Below are positions 42,728-51,402 of a stretch of 64,000 nt of DNA, piece after piece (the stretch's first letter is position 1; each line of letters opens with the position of its first letter). Under the pieces are notes generated by a model. It made no database searches. It saw only the letters and a program-made list of their open reading frames with translations, and had not been told where the DNA came from. The position numbers and the translations under genes were made by a program. Source of the DNA: Aurantimonas sp036549475 (GTDB lineage: Bacteria; Pseudomonadota; Alphaproteobacteria; Rhizobiales; Rhizobiaceae); contig NZ_JAZHLI010000013.1 of NCBI RefSeq assembly GCF_036549475.1, positions 29,733 to 93,732 of the forward strand. The letters run 5' to 3'.

Positions 42728-44347
42728 CTATTCTTTGGCGGCGCGCGCTTCGGCACTGGCATGCTGCTGGAACGGCTGCTTGTGCTCCGCATGGAGGCCA
42801 CGCATGGTCGAGTAGCAGAGCACGAGCAGCAGGATCGCGAAGGGCAGACCCGTCGTGATCGCCGCACCCTGCAGGGCCGCCAGACCACCGCCGATCAGCA
42901 GCGTGATTGCCACGAGGCCCTCGAAGGTGGCCCAGAAGATGCGCTGGGGTACCGGCGCGTCGATCTTGCCGCCTGCCGTGATCGTGTCGATCACCAGCGA
43001 ACCGGAATCCGACGATGTCACGAAGAACACGATGACGAGGATGATGCCGATGAACGAGCTGATCGACGCCAGCGGCAACTGGCTCAGCATCGCGAACAGC
43101 TTCACCGACAGATCGGCTTCCACGATGCCGGCATAGCCCGCGATGGTCTCGGTCAGCGCGGTTCCACCGAAGATCGTCATCCAGATGATCGACACGACGG
43201 TGGGGATGAGCAGCACGCAGGTGATGAACTCGCGCACCGTACGGCCGCGGGACACCCGGGCGATGAACATGCCGACGAAGGGCGACCAGCTGATCCACCA
43301 CGCCCAGTAGAAGGTCGTCCAGCCGGTGCGATAGCCGTCATCCGTGCGGCCGAACGGATTGGAGAGAGGGATCACTTCGCGCAGATAAGCGACGGAATTG
43401 CCAAAGAAGCCGTAGAGCAGGTCCATGGTCGGGCCGACGGCGAAGATGAACGTCATCAGCAGGATCGCCAGCACCATGTTCACTTCCGACAGGCGCTTGA
43501 CGCCCCCGTCGAGCCCGGCCACCACCGAGATCAGCGCCACGCCCGTGATCAGGGCGATCAGCACGATCTTGGACATCAGCGTATCAGGAACGCCGAAGAG
43601 GAAGTTGAGGCCGGAGACAGCCTGCTCTGCGCCGAAACCGAGGGAGGTCGCCAGACCGAACAGGGTGGCGAAGACTGCCAGGATGTCGATCAGATGGCCG
43701 GGCCAGCCCCAGGTCCGCTCGCCGAGCAGCGGGTAGAAGGCGGAGCGGATCGTCAGCGGCAGGCCGAGATTGTAGCTGAAGAAGGCCAGCGCCAGCGCGA
43801 CCACCGCGTAGATCGCCCAGGGGTGCAGGGCCCAGTGATAGATCGTTGCTGCCATGCCGAGACGACGGGCAGCCTCGATGTCGCCCGGAGCACCGCCGAG
43901 CGGCGCGGCCGAGCCGCCTTCCATCGCGGCGGTGAAATGCGTGATCGGCTCGGACACGCCGTAGAACATCAGGCCGATGCCCATGCCGGCGGCAAACAGC
44001 ATGGCGAACCAGCCGAAATAACCGTAGTCCGGCCGGGCGTCCTTCCCGCCGAGGCGGATCTTGCCGTAGGGCGAAACCACCAGGAACAGGCAGAACAGCA
44101 CGAAGATGTCACCTGCCAGGATGAACAGCCAGTCGAAGGTGCTGGTGATGGCCGGGCGCAGCCAGCCGAAGAAGCCGTCGGCCAGGGTCGGGAAGAGCAG
44201 CGTGAAGGTCACGAAGGCGATGATGACGCCGGCGGAAATCGGGAACACCGGATTATGGATGTCCAGCCCGAACCGTTGGAGATTGTCCTGGCCGACCTCG
44301 TAGTCGGTGACGGAATGTTCGGCCAATTGGCCCGGTTCGAGAGACAT
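42728..44347 (-). CDS. BCCT family transporter (glycine betaine/choline/carnitine type)
   Basis: A 539-aa, 12-span secondary transporter for quaternary ammonium compounds, commonly osmoprotectants. The family glycine stretch GMGIGLMFYGVSEP contains the GMGIG form found in sodium-coupled members. The aromatic substrate box is seen as IYHWALHPWAIYAV and WTTFYWAWWISWSPFVGMFIARVSRGRTVREF. Start is ATG at 44347 with GAGG upstream; an open frame to 44437 is not used. Short tails suggest no elaborate osmosensing C-terminus of the BetP type. A -10-like CATAAT lies just upstream but without a clear -35. Flanked by a strong terminator. Confidence 0.94.
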   Translation of the reverse strand: MSLEPGQLAEHSVTDYEVGQDNLQRFGLDIHNPVFPISAGVIIAFVTFTLLFPTLADGFFGWLRPAITSTFDWLFILAGDIFVLFCLFLVVSPYGKIRLGGKDARPDYGYFGWFAMLFAAGMGIGLMFYGVSEPITHFTAAMEGGSAAPLGGAPGDIEAARRLGMAATIYHWALHPWAIYAVVALALAFFSYNLGLPLTIRSAFYPLLGERTWGWPGHLIDILAVFATLFGLATSLGFGAEQAVSGLNFLFGVPDTLMSKIVLIALITGVALISVVAGLDGGVKRLSEVNMVLAILLMTFIFAVGPTMDLLYGFFGNSVAYLREVIPLSNPFGRTDDGYRTGWTTFYWAWWISWSPFVGMFIARVSRGRTVREFITCVLLIPTVVSIIWMTIFGGTALTETIAGYAGIVEADLSVKLFAMLSQLPLASISSFIGIILVIVFFVTSSDSGSLVIDTITAGGKIDAPVPQRIFWATFEGLVAITLLIGGGLAALQGAAITTGLPFAILLLVLCYSTMRGLHAEHKQPFQQHASAEARAAKE

Positions 44348-44486
44348 CTGAACCTCACTTTGCTCGATTATGGAAATTTTGGGCATCGTCGTGCGAAACC
44401 CAGACGAACAGGTCGCCATCTCGCCACGATCGGGCACGCCGGCAGCTTCTCGCCGACGACGTTAGATTGGCGTCACCTGTGAAGTA

Positions 44487-45842
44487 TCAACCCCTGCGGT
44501 CACGATTTCGGCGAAGTTTCGCCCAATTTCGAAGCCGGTCGCCGATGGAGACCTCTGCCCCGCGGTCGGTCGGCCGATAGAATTGCTGCCGATCCATCTC
44601 GTCCGGAAAATAGTCCTGACCGGAAAACGCGTCGGGCGCGTCATGGTCGTAGGCGTATCCGGTCCCATAGCCCTCGTCGCGCATCAGCGCCGTCGGGGCG
44701 TTCAGTATGTGCTTTGGCGGCAGCAGTGAGCCGTGATCCTTCGCCGTGCGCATCGCCGCCTTGTAGGCGGTGTAGACGGCGTTGGATTTCGGCGCACTCG
44801 CCAGGTAGACGGTCGCCTCGGCCAGCGCGAGCTCGCCTTCAGGCGAGCCGAGATAGTCGAAGGCATCCTTGGCGGCGAGCGCGATGCCCAATGCGCGCGG
44901 ATCGGCCAGTCCGATATCCTCGGATGCCATGCGCACCAGACGGCGGCCGAGATACAGGGGGTTCTCGCCTGCGTCAAGCATGCGGCAGAGCCAGTAGAGC
45001 GCCGCGTCCGGATCCGAGCCACGCACCGATTTGTGCAGTGCGGAGATCAGGTTGTAGTGGCCGTCCTGGCCCTTGTCGTAGACCGGCGCCCGTCGCTGGA
45101 CGATCTCCTGCAGCCCTTCGGCATCGAAGATCTCGCCCTGCCGGCCCGCCCGCCAGACCTCCTCGGCCAACGTCAGCGCGGCGCGCCCGTCGCCGTCTGC
45201 CATCCGCAGCAGCACCGCCCTCGCCTGCTCGTCGAGCGGCAGCGCCTTGCCCTCGGCCGCCTCGGCCCGCTCGAGAAGCTGGACGAGGCTGGCGGAGCCA
45301 TGCGGACGGAAGGTCAGGACGCGGGCCCGCGACAGCAGCGCGGCGTTCAGCTCGAAGGAGGGATTCTCGGTGGTGGCGCCGACGAGCACGACCGTGCCGT
45401 CTTCCATCACCGGCAGAAAGGAATCCTGCTGGGCACGGTTGAAGCGATGGATCTCATCGACGAAGAGCAGCGTGCGCCTGCCGTTGGAACGGCGCAGCCG
45501 GGCCGCCTCGAACATCTTCTTGAGATCAGCGACACCGGAGAAGATCGCGGAAATCTGCTCGAAGGCATAGTCGACCTCGTGGGCCAGCAGGCGTGCCACG
45601 GTCGTCTTGCCGGTGCCGGGCGGGCCCCAGAAGATCATTGATCCAAGGCTGGTCGCCTCCAGCATGCGCGACAGGACCCCGCCCTCGCCCGTCAGATGCT
45701 CCTGACCGACGACGTCGCCCAGTTGGCGCGGACGCAGCCGGTCCGCCAGCGGGCGGGACCGGTCGTCCTTGTCCGGCGATCCGGACACCGGCGAGCGCCC
45801 CGTGTTCTGCGGCGGATCGCCGTTACCGAAGAGGTCGGCCAT
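44487..45842 (-). CDS. rarA: Replication-associated recombination protein A (AAA+ ATPase, MgsA/RarA)
   Basis: A 451-aa AAA+ clamp-loader-like ATPase acting at stalled replication forks. Seen: RPLADRLRPRQLGDVVGQEHL, Walker A GPPGTGKTT, Walker B LLFVDEIHRFN, sensor 1 GATTENPSFELN, arginine-finger region LLSRARV. The C-terminal part (about 250-451) holds the tetramerisation domain with LYLGRRLVRMASEDIGLADPRA and the closing YAYDHDAPDAFSGQDYFPDEM. Starts 2 bp after the Deg protease stop, so both are in one operon. Confidence 0.95.
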   Translation of the reverse strand: MADLFGNGDPPQNTGRSPVSGSPDKDDRSRPLADRLRPRQLGDVVGQEHLTGEGGVLSRMLEATSLGSMIFWGPPGTGKTTVARLLAHEVDYAFEQISAIFSGVADLKKMFEAARLRRSNGRRTLLFVDEIHRFNRAQQDSFLPVMEDGTVVLVGATTENPSFELNAALLSRARVLTFRPHGSASLVQLLERAEAAEGKALPLDEQARAVLLRMADGDGRAALTLAEEVWRAGRQGEIFDAEGLQEIVQRRAPVYDKGQDGHYNLISALHKSVRGSDPDAALYWLCRMLDAGENPLYLGRRLVRMASEDIGLADPRALGIALAAKDAFDYLGSPEGELALAEATVYLASAPKSNAVYTAYKAAMRTAKDHGSLLPPKHILNAPTALMRDEGYGTGYAYDHDAPDAFSGQDYFPDEMDRQQFYRPTDRGAEVSIGDRLRNWAKLRRNRDRRG

Positions 45843-45844
45843 GG

Positions 45845-47419
45845 TCAGCGCACCCGCTGGGCCATGCGGCGCCCGTTCCGGTCGATCTCGAACGCCCAGC
45901 CACCCGCGCGGTCGGCTGCGGCGGCTTCCAGTTCCCGGGTCGTCGCGACCGGCTGGCGGTTGACGCTGAGCAGGATGTCGTTCGGCCGCAGCCCGAAGCG
46001 CTGGGCGAGCGAACCGCGCGCGACCTGTGCCACCACGACCCCGGTCTTTTCCAGCGGCATGCCCAGTTCCTCGGCCACCCGCGGCGACAGATTGAGGACC
46101 GTCGCACCGGCGAAGGGGTTCTGGCCATCGATGGTGCGGGCGTCACGAGGTGGTACCTCCGGCGCCGGCTCCAGCGGTAGCTCGATGGTGCCGCGCTCGT
46201 CGCCGCGCAGGATCGTCAGCCGGGCGGTCTTGCCGATGCCGGCGGTGGCGAGGCGGTAACCCAGCGCATCCGCGCCGACGACCTCCAGTCCGTCCACCGC
46301 GAGAACGATGTCGCCGACCGTCAGTCCTGCCGCCTCGGCAGGACCGCCTGCCATGATCGCACGCACCAGGGTACCGGAGGGACGGTCCAGGCCGACGGCC
46401 TCGGCGATGTCCGCGGTCACCGGGGCGAAGCTGGCGCCGACGAAGGGCCGCTCGAACCGGCCTCCCGCCTTGGCCGAGTGGATGAAGCTGGCGACCATGT
46501 TGGCGGGGATCGCGAAGCCGACGCCGTTGGAACCGCCGGAACGCGAGAAGATGGCGGTGTTCACACCGACGAGTTCCCCCGACATGCCGATCAGCGCGCC
46601 GCCGGAATTGCCCGGATTGATCGCCGCATCGGTCTGGATGAAGAACCCGAAATCGTCGACGCCGATATGCGTGCGGGCCAGCGCCGAGACGATGCCGCTG
46701 GTCACGGTCTGCCCGATGCCGAAGGGATTGCCGATCGCCAGGACGAGGTCGCCGATCTGCAGTTGATCCGAATCGGCGATGGGGAGCGTCGGGAACGGTC
46801 CCTCGTCGTCGATCTTGAGCACCGCGAGATCGACGCTGTCATCCCTGAGCAGGACTTCGGTCGTGAACTCGCGGCCATCGGCAAAGCCGATCTTCACTTC
46901 GTCCGCGTCTGCGACCACGTGGTTGTTGGTGACGACAAGACCCGACGCGTCGACGATCACGCCGGAGCCCAGCGACGATTCCATGCGGGGCTGGCGGTTT
47001 TGCGGCTGGCCGAAGAACTGCCCGAAGAACGGATCGCCGGCGAAGGGCGAGCGCTGTGCCGGGACGGCGCGCGCCGCGTAGACGTTGACGACGGCCGGCG
47101 CGGTCCGCTTCACCAGTGGCGCGAAGGAGAGCTGGATCTGCGCCTGGCTCTCGGGTACCCGGACACCGCCCTCGCCCTGGAGGACCGCCTGGTCAACCGG
47201 AGCGGCGGGAACCGGCTGGTCGGAAATGGCCGCATCCGGCTCCGCCGCGGCCTGGCGGTCTTCGCCGAGGGGCACGAACCCGTCACCCGGCGCAAGGCTC
47301 CGCTGCGATGCCCGATCGGGCGTGCCGAGGAACCCGGCCGTGTCGAACACGCCGAGATACGGCGCCGCCACGACCAGCGCCCCCACGAGAAGACCCGAGA
47401 GAATGAGCTTTGCCTGCAT
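45845..47419 (-). CDS. Deg/Do-family periplasmic serine protease (DegQ/DegP-like)
   Basis: A 524-aa trypsin-like protease with two PDZ domains. A single N-terminal hydrophobic segment (about 4-22) acts as signal or anchor; a Pro/Ala-rich spacer follows to about residue 95. The catalytic triad is His in TNNHVV, Asp in DSVDLAVLKID and Ser in NPGNSGGAL. PDZ1 covers about 310-400, PDZ2 about 430-520. Start is the ATG at 47419; a longer open frame upstream lacks a signal. Placement close to rplQ and just before rarA is a typical Hyphomicrobiales arrangement. Confidence 0.93.
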   Translation of the reverse strand: MQAKLILSGLLVGALVVAAPYLGVFDTAGFLGTPDRASQRSLAPGDGFVPLGEDRQAAAEPDAAISDQPVPAAPVDQAVLQGEGGVRVPESQAQIQLSFAPLVKRTAPAVVNVYAARAVPAQRSPFAGDPFFGQFFGQPQNRQPRMESSLGSGVIVDASGLVVTNNHVVADADEVKIGFADGREFTTEVLLRDDSVDLAVLKIDDEGPFPTLPIADSDQLQIGDLVLAIGNPFGIGQTVTSGIVSALARTHIGVDDFGFFIQTDAAINPGNSGGALIGMSGELVGVNTAIFSRSGGSNGVGFAIPANMVASFIHSAKAGGRFERPFVGASFAPVTADIAEAVGLDRPSGTLVRAIMAGGPAEAAGLTVGDIVLAVDGLEVVGADALGYRLATAGIGKTARLTILRGDERGTIELPLEPAPEVPPRDARTIDGQNPFAGATVLNLSPRVAEELGMPLEKTGVVVAQVARGSLAQRFGLRPNDILLSVNRQPVATTRELEAAAADRAGGWAFEIDRNGRRMAQRVR

Positions 47420-47556
47420 GTTCCGTCCGCCGTGTTGGACCGGCAGCACCGTCTCGGGGCCCTTGCCCGGGCGCATGGACGGCGGATGCTGCGCATCGAA
47501 GAGTCGGATGCCACACGCTGGCGGCACGCCTTCGCATAAACCACATGGCGGACGCG

Positions 47557-47583
47557 AAAAAGGGGCCATTGCGGCCCCTTTTT
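47557..47583. terminator. Bidirectional hairpin terminator before the Deg protease gene
   Basis: A perfect 11-bp stem (47557-47567 with 47573-47583), five A:T pairs at the base and six G:C pairs at the tip, loop of five. Both strands end in a T run. On the minus strand it lies 29 bp after the stop of the small secreted protein. Confidence 0.88.
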
Positions 47584-47612
47584 CGTCGATACTGCTTTGG
47601 TGGTACCAGCGC

Positions 47613-47783
47613 CTATTCGGCGACCGCCGTCTGCGTGATCGCGGCAGGAGCCTCGTCCGGCAGATCGGCCGTCGCATAGCTTGCGGTCAGGACGCCGAAT
47701 GCCGCCATCGCACACAAGAGAGTCAGAAAAGTGCGTCGCATGGAAAGCCGGCCCGTGGTGTTCATAATGTCCGCATTTTTCAT
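47613..47783 (-). CDS. Small secreted or membrane-anchored peptide, function unknown
   Basis: Up to 56 aa. The part beginning MRRTFLTLLCAMAAFGVLTASYATA (ATG at 47741) is a textbook signal peptide; cleavage after ATA would leave only DLPDEAPAAITQTAVAE, an acidic 17-residue peptide. Upstream ATGs at 47783 and 47765 are alternatives; none has a clear Shine-Dalgarno. The perfect terminator just downstream supports a discrete transcript. No homologue recognised. It could also be an uncleaved inner-membrane micropeptide. Confidence 0.5.
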   Translation of the reverse strand: MKNADIMNTTGRLSMRRTFLTLLCAMAAFGVLTASYATADLPDEAPAAITQTAVAE

Positions 47784-48032
47784 AGAAGTTGTTTCATCCG
47801 CGTAAATATCGCCACCCTTGGGTGACCTCGTCCCGTTCTCGAAGCCAAAAGTGTTCTGGCCGCCAAAAGGTTGCCTCGATTTCAACGAATTTTCCGCAGG
47901 CCTTCCCGAGACCCCGCCTATGCCACCGCACCCGGCCGCTTTCCATGGCATTTGCAACACACTGCACGATTACAAGCCCGCTGCCATGGGCAAAGCTGGC
48001 GCGGTCCGGACGACACCGGCCTCGCGCAAGAT

Positions 48033-49061
48033 TCACCCCGCGGCGCCGACACTGACGAGGCTCCTGGCCATCGCGCCGATTGCCTCCTCGGGGTCGCGAA
48101 AGCGAAGTCCGAGGATGTCGCGCGCCGGCCCGGTGTCGAGCCGTTTGCGGCGGCCGAGTTCGGGAAGTGCAGCGCGCGCTTGGGGCGAAATCATCGCGGC
48201 AACGCGCACGACCGCGTTGGGCAACCGCCATCGTGGCAGACTGCGGGATCCGGTCGGGCAGACCTTTGCCACCGCCTGCCCTATTTCGCGCAACGTGAGC
48301 GTGCCGCTCGAAAGGGCGAAGCGTCGTCCCGACGCCGCGGATACGGTCATGGCTGCCAGATGGGCCTCGGCGACATCACGAACGTCCGCCAGGGCAAAGG
48401 CCAGATCCGGCACCGCGAGCATCCGTCCCCGCATCATCGCTGCGACGAGTGCCGCGGAGGTACCGAGCGCAGGGCCGGACAACGGACCGAGGACGAGTGT
48501 CGGATTGAGCGCGACGAGATCCACGCCGCCCGCCTGCGCAGCCTTCCAGGCCGCGCGTTCGGCCAGCGTTTTCGACAGGGCGTATCCCGAGATCGTGGGG
48601 CTGTCGGTGTCGGACCAGTCGGCTTCGCCGTAGAACTCGTCGGCCCGAGGCGGATGGCCCGAATACATCGCGGCGGCCGATGAGGTCAGCACGACCCGTT
48701 CCACCCCTGCCCCCACTGCGGCAGCGATGACGCGCATGGTGCCGCCTTCGGCCGCTGGCATGAGGGCCAATCTGTCCCGCGACGGCGCGGCAGGGAACGG
48801 CGAGGCCGTGTGAAGCACGAAGCGGCATCCCTCTGCCGCGGCGAACCAGCCGTCGTCAGCGGTCAGATCGGCCTCAACAAAGGACAGACGCCCCACATCC
48901 GCGCCGGCTGCAACCATCGCCTCGCGGATCGTTTCGGCTTGTCGCAGCGACCGGACGGTGCCGCGAACCGAAAAGCCGGCGTCGAGCAGCTGCAGCGCCA
49001 CATGGCCGGCAATGAAGCCGGATATGCCGGTGAGGAGTACCTGGTTCCGATTCATCGACAT
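48033..49061 (-). CDS. NAD(P)-dependent epimerase/reductase of the extended SDR family
   Basis: A 342-aa Rossmann-fold enzyme. The N-terminal nucleotide site is VLLTGISGFIAGHVALQLL (GxxGxxA-type), with basic residues RGTVRS after strand 2 favouring NADP. The active site is S-Y-K: LTSSAAAMY and GYALSKTLAE (YxxxK). The overall pattern (HTASPF, PADEFYGEADWS) is that of dihydroflavonol-4-reductase or aldehyde-reductase-like SDRs; the substrate is unknown. The start is ATG at 49061 or 49055. It sits between the ribosomal cluster terminator and the Deg protease and looks like an insertion in an otherwise conserved neighbourhood. Confidence 0.88.
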   Translation of the reverse strand: MSMNRNQVLLTGISGFIAGHVALQLLDAGFSVRGTVRSLRQAETIREAMVAAGADVGRLSFVEADLTADDGWFAAAEGCRFVLHTASPFPAAPSRDRLALMPAAEGGTMRVIAAAVGAGVERVVLTSSAAAMYSGHPPRADEFYGEADWSDTDSPTISGYALSKTLAERAAWKAAQAGGVDLVALNPTLVLGPLSGPALGTSAALVAAMMRGRMLAVPDLAFALADVRDVAEAHLAAMTVSAASGRRFALSSGTLTLREIGQAVAKVCPTGSRSLPRWRLPNAVVRVAAMISPQARAALPELGRRKRLDTGPARDILGLRFRDPEEAIGAMARSLVSVGAAG

Positions 49062-49142
49062 GCTCGTTTGAACCTTGAACCTTGGCACGGCAGGAGCACG
49101 CACCGACCGCAGTGCTCGACGGACCAACTGCCACCAGACACG

Positions 49143-49164
49143 AAAAAGGGACCGCGCGGGCCCC
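49143..49164 (-). terminator. Terminator of the ribosomal protein cluster after rplQ
   Basis: On the minus strand a GGGGCC/GGTCCC stem (49148-49153 with 49159-49164, one G-T pair), 5-base loop, then TTTTT (49143-49147). It lies about 30 bp after the rplQ stop. Confidence 0.8.
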
Positions 49165-49193
49165 TCATTCTGGTGTCCGGATGATCGGAACGA

Positions 49194-49616
49194 TCAGGCG
49201 GCGTCGAGCTCGGCTTCCGCCTCGACACGATCACGGTCGATCGCGCCACGGGCTTCCGGGTTGCGGTCGACGAACTCGATGACGGCCAGCGGGGCGTTGT
49301 CGCCACGGCGGAAGCCGGCCTTGAGGACGCGGGTGTAGCCGCCGTTGCGCTCGGCGTAGCGCGGTGCCAGCGTGTCGAACAGCTTGGCGATGACCGACGG
49401 ATCGCGAACCTGCGAGATTGCCTGGCGGCGGGCATGCAGGTCGCCGCGCTTGCCCAGCGTGATCATCTTCTCGACGATCGGGCGCAGTTCCTTGGCCTTA
49501 GGCAGGGTGGTGACGATCTGCTCGTGCAGGATCAGCGAAGCGACCATGTTGGCGAACATCGCCTTACGATGGCTGGCGGTACGATTGAGCTTCCGACCGC
49601 GTTTTGCGTGGCGCAT
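49194..49616 (-). CDS. rplQ: 50S ribosomal protein L17
   Basis: 140 aa; begins MRHAKRGRKLNRTASHRKAM, the diagnostic L17 start, and continues with LPKAKELRPIVEKMITLGKRGDLHARRQA. The acidic C terminus (AEAELDAA) is typical of alphaproteobacteria. Last gene of the alpha operon, 147 bp after rpoA. Confidence 0.97.
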   Translation of the reverse strand: MRHAKRGRKLNRTASHRKAMFANMVASLILHEQIVTTLPKAKELRPIVEKMITLGKRGDLHARRQAISQVRDPSVIAKLFDTLAPRYAERNGGYTRVLKAGFRRGDNAPLAVIEFVDRNPEARGAIDRDRVEAEAELDAA

Positions 49617-49723
49617 GGGTTTTCCTCAAGGTGAATAGCCGGCGTCATGGCGCCGGAAGTCGGGATCTTTGCGTCCCTGCCACGAAGAGGTGACAGGCCG
49701 CCGTTCCTTTGAATGATTGAAAT

Positions 49724-49753
49724 CCTCCCGCCGACGAAAACGGCGGCGGGAGG
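49724..49753. promoter_or_regulatory. Hairpin in the rpoA-rplQ gap
   Basis: A perfect 10-bp stem (49724-49733 with 49744-49753) and a 10-base loop, about 10 bp after the rpoA stop. There is no T run on the minus strand, so RNA processing or partial attenuation between rpoA and rplQ is more likely than full termination. Confidence 0.5.
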
Positions 49754-49763
49754 CAGTGTCGTC

Positions 49764-50792
49764 CTAGTACTGGTCTTCGTAGCGCTTCGCCAGATCGTCG
49801 ATGTTCTCCGGCGGCCAATCGGTCACTTCCATGCCCAGATGCAGGCCCATGGACGCGAGAACTTCCTTGATCTCGTTGAGCGACTTGCGGCCGAAATTCG
49901 GCGTGCGCAGCATTTCCGCCTCGGTCTTCTGGATCAGATCACCGATGTAGACGATGTTGTCGTTCTTCAGGCAGTTCGCCGAACGCACCGACAGCTCGAG
50001 CTCGTCGACCTTCTTGAGCAGCGCCGGGTTGAAGGCCAGTTCGGCCATCTGTTCCTCGGCACCGGCCGGGGCGCGCTGGTCGCGCTGCGGCTCCTCGAAA
50101 TTGACGAAGACCGAAAGCTGGTCCTGCAGGATCCGCGCGGCATAGGCCACGGCATCCTCGCCGCTGATCGAGCCATCGGTCTCGATCTGCATGGTGAGCT
50201 TGTCCTTGTTGAGGTCCTGCCCCTCGCGGGTGGCTTCCACCTTGTAGGACACCTTCTTGACCGGCGAAAACAGCGAATCGACCGGGATCAGCCCGATCGG
50301 CGCATCCTCGGCGCGGTTCTGGTCGGCCGGCACGTAGCCCTTGCCCGTGTTGACCGTGAACTCCATGCGGATCTCGGCGCCCTCGTCGAGGGTGCAGATC
50401 TCATGCTCGGGATTCAAGATCTCGATATCGCCGACTGTCTGGATGTCACCGGCGCGGACGATGCCCGGGCCCTGCTTGCGAACGACCATGCGCTTGGGGC
50501 CTTCGCCCTGCATGCCGATGCAGATTTCCTTGACGTTCAGAACGATGTCGGTGACGTCTTCACGCACGCCCGGGATCGAGGAGAACTCGTGCAGGACGCC
50601 GTCGATCTGGATGGCCGTGATGGCAGCACCCTGAAGCGACGACAGGAGAACGCGACGCAGCGCGTTGCCGAGCGTCAGGCCGAAGCCGCGCTCCAGCGGT
50701 TCGGCCGTGAGCGACGCCTTCGAACGGCTTCCGCCATTCTTGAACACCACCTGGTTCGGCTTGGTGAGATCTTGCCAATTGCTAGCAATCAT
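49764..50792 (-). CDS. rpoA: RNA polymerase alpha subunit
   Basis: 342 aa. N-terminal dimerisation domain with LERGFGLTLGNALRRVLLSS; a linker near residue 245; C-terminal DNA/activator-binding domain with NCLKNDNIVYIGDLIQKTEAEMLRTPNFGRKSLNEIKE. Start is the ATG at 50790-50792 with GAAAGG 7 nt upstream; the frame also opens at 50822. The 116-bp gap after rpsK contains hairpins. Confidence 0.97.
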   Translation of the reverse strand: MIASNWQDLTKPNQVVFKNGGSRSKASLTAEPLERGFGLTLGNALRRVLLSSLQGAAITAIQIDGVLHEFSSIPGVREDVTDIVLNVKEICIGMQGEGPKRMVVRKQGPGIVRAGDIQTVGDIEILNPEHEICTLDEGAEIRMEFTVNTGKGYVPADQNRAEDAPIGLIPVDSLFSPVKKVSYKVEATREGQDLNKDKLTMQIETDGSISGEDAVAYAARILQDQLSVFVNFEEPQRDQRAPAGAEEQMAELAFNPALLKKVDELELSVRSANCLKNDNIVYIGDLIQKTEAEMLRTPNFGRKSLNEIKEVLASMGLHLGMEVTDWPPENIDDLAKRYEDQY

Positions 50793-50848
50793 GCGGATGC
50801 CTTTCAGTTTCCTCGCCACCATCCAATCGTGGCGATAGGTCTGAGTGC

Positions 50849-50899
50849 GGAAGGCGGAACCCTTCCTGTCGGCTGCACACCGCGCTCAGACGAGCGCGG
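50849..50899. promoter_or_regulatory. Two hairpins between rpsK and rpoA
   Basis: One perfect 8-bp stem with a 4-base loop (50880-50887 with 50892-50899) directly after rpsK, and a second 6-bp stem (50849-50854 with 50861-50866). A third weaker CGCCAC/GTGGCG pairing lies closer to the rpoA start. They may set the rpsK:rpoA expression ratio. Confidence 0.45.
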
Positions 50900-50908
50900 C
50901 GAAAAGCA

Positions 50909-51298
50909 TCAAACGCGGCGCTTCTTGCGGGGGCGCACGCCATTGTGCGGGATGGGCGTGACGTCACGGATCGAGGTGATCGTGAAACCGGCAGCCTGCA
51001 GCGCACGCAGCGCCGACTCGCGACCCGAACCCGGACCGCGGACTTCGACCTCGAGGGTCTTCATGCCGTGTTCCTGCGCCTTCTTGGCGGCGTCCTCGGC
51101 CGCGACCTGCGCGGCAAACGGCGTCGACTTGCGCGAGCCCTTGAACCCCTGCGCGCCAGCCGACGACCAGGCAATCGAGTTGCCCTGCGCGTCGGTGATG
51201 GTGATCAGCGTGTTGTTGAAGGTGGAGCTCACATGGGCGACGCCCGACGTGATGTTCTTGCGCTCGCGACGGCGAACGCGCTGTGCTTCTTTAGCCAT
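50909..51298 (-). CDS. rpsK: 30S ribosomal protein S11
   Basis: 129 aa; conserved VAHVSSTFNNTLITITDAQGN, SAGAQGFKGSRKSTPFAAQ and the C-terminal SIRDVTPIPHNGVRPRKKRRV. It sits on the 30S platform. Order rpsM-rpsK-rpoA without rpsD is the alphaproteobacterial form of the alpha operon. Confidence 0.98.
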   Translation of the reverse strand: MAKEAQRVRRRERKNITSGVAHVSSTFNNTLITITDAQGNSIAWSSAGAQGFKGSRKSTPFAAQVAAEDAAKKAQEHGMKTLEVEVRGPGSGRESALRALQAAGFTITSIRDVTPIPHNGVRPRKKRRV

Positions 51299-51322
51299 GA
51301 AACTGTCCTGTTGATATCGACA

Positions 51323-51401
51323 CCGCCGTAATTCCGGCGGCTACACCACGGCGCGCCCGTAGACGCGCCGCATCGTGTGGAAACGGTCCGAAAGGGCCGT
51401 T
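51323..51401. promoter_or_regulatory. Three consecutive hairpins between rpsM and rpsK
   Basis: Stems at 51323-51328/51335-51340 (6 bp), 51349-51355/51364-51370 (7 bp) and 51382-51389/51394-51401 (8 bp, one wobble pair). They fill nearly all of the 104-bp gap between the two genes. The third begins two bases after the rpsM stop. Confidence 0.5.
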
Positions 51402-51402
51402 C

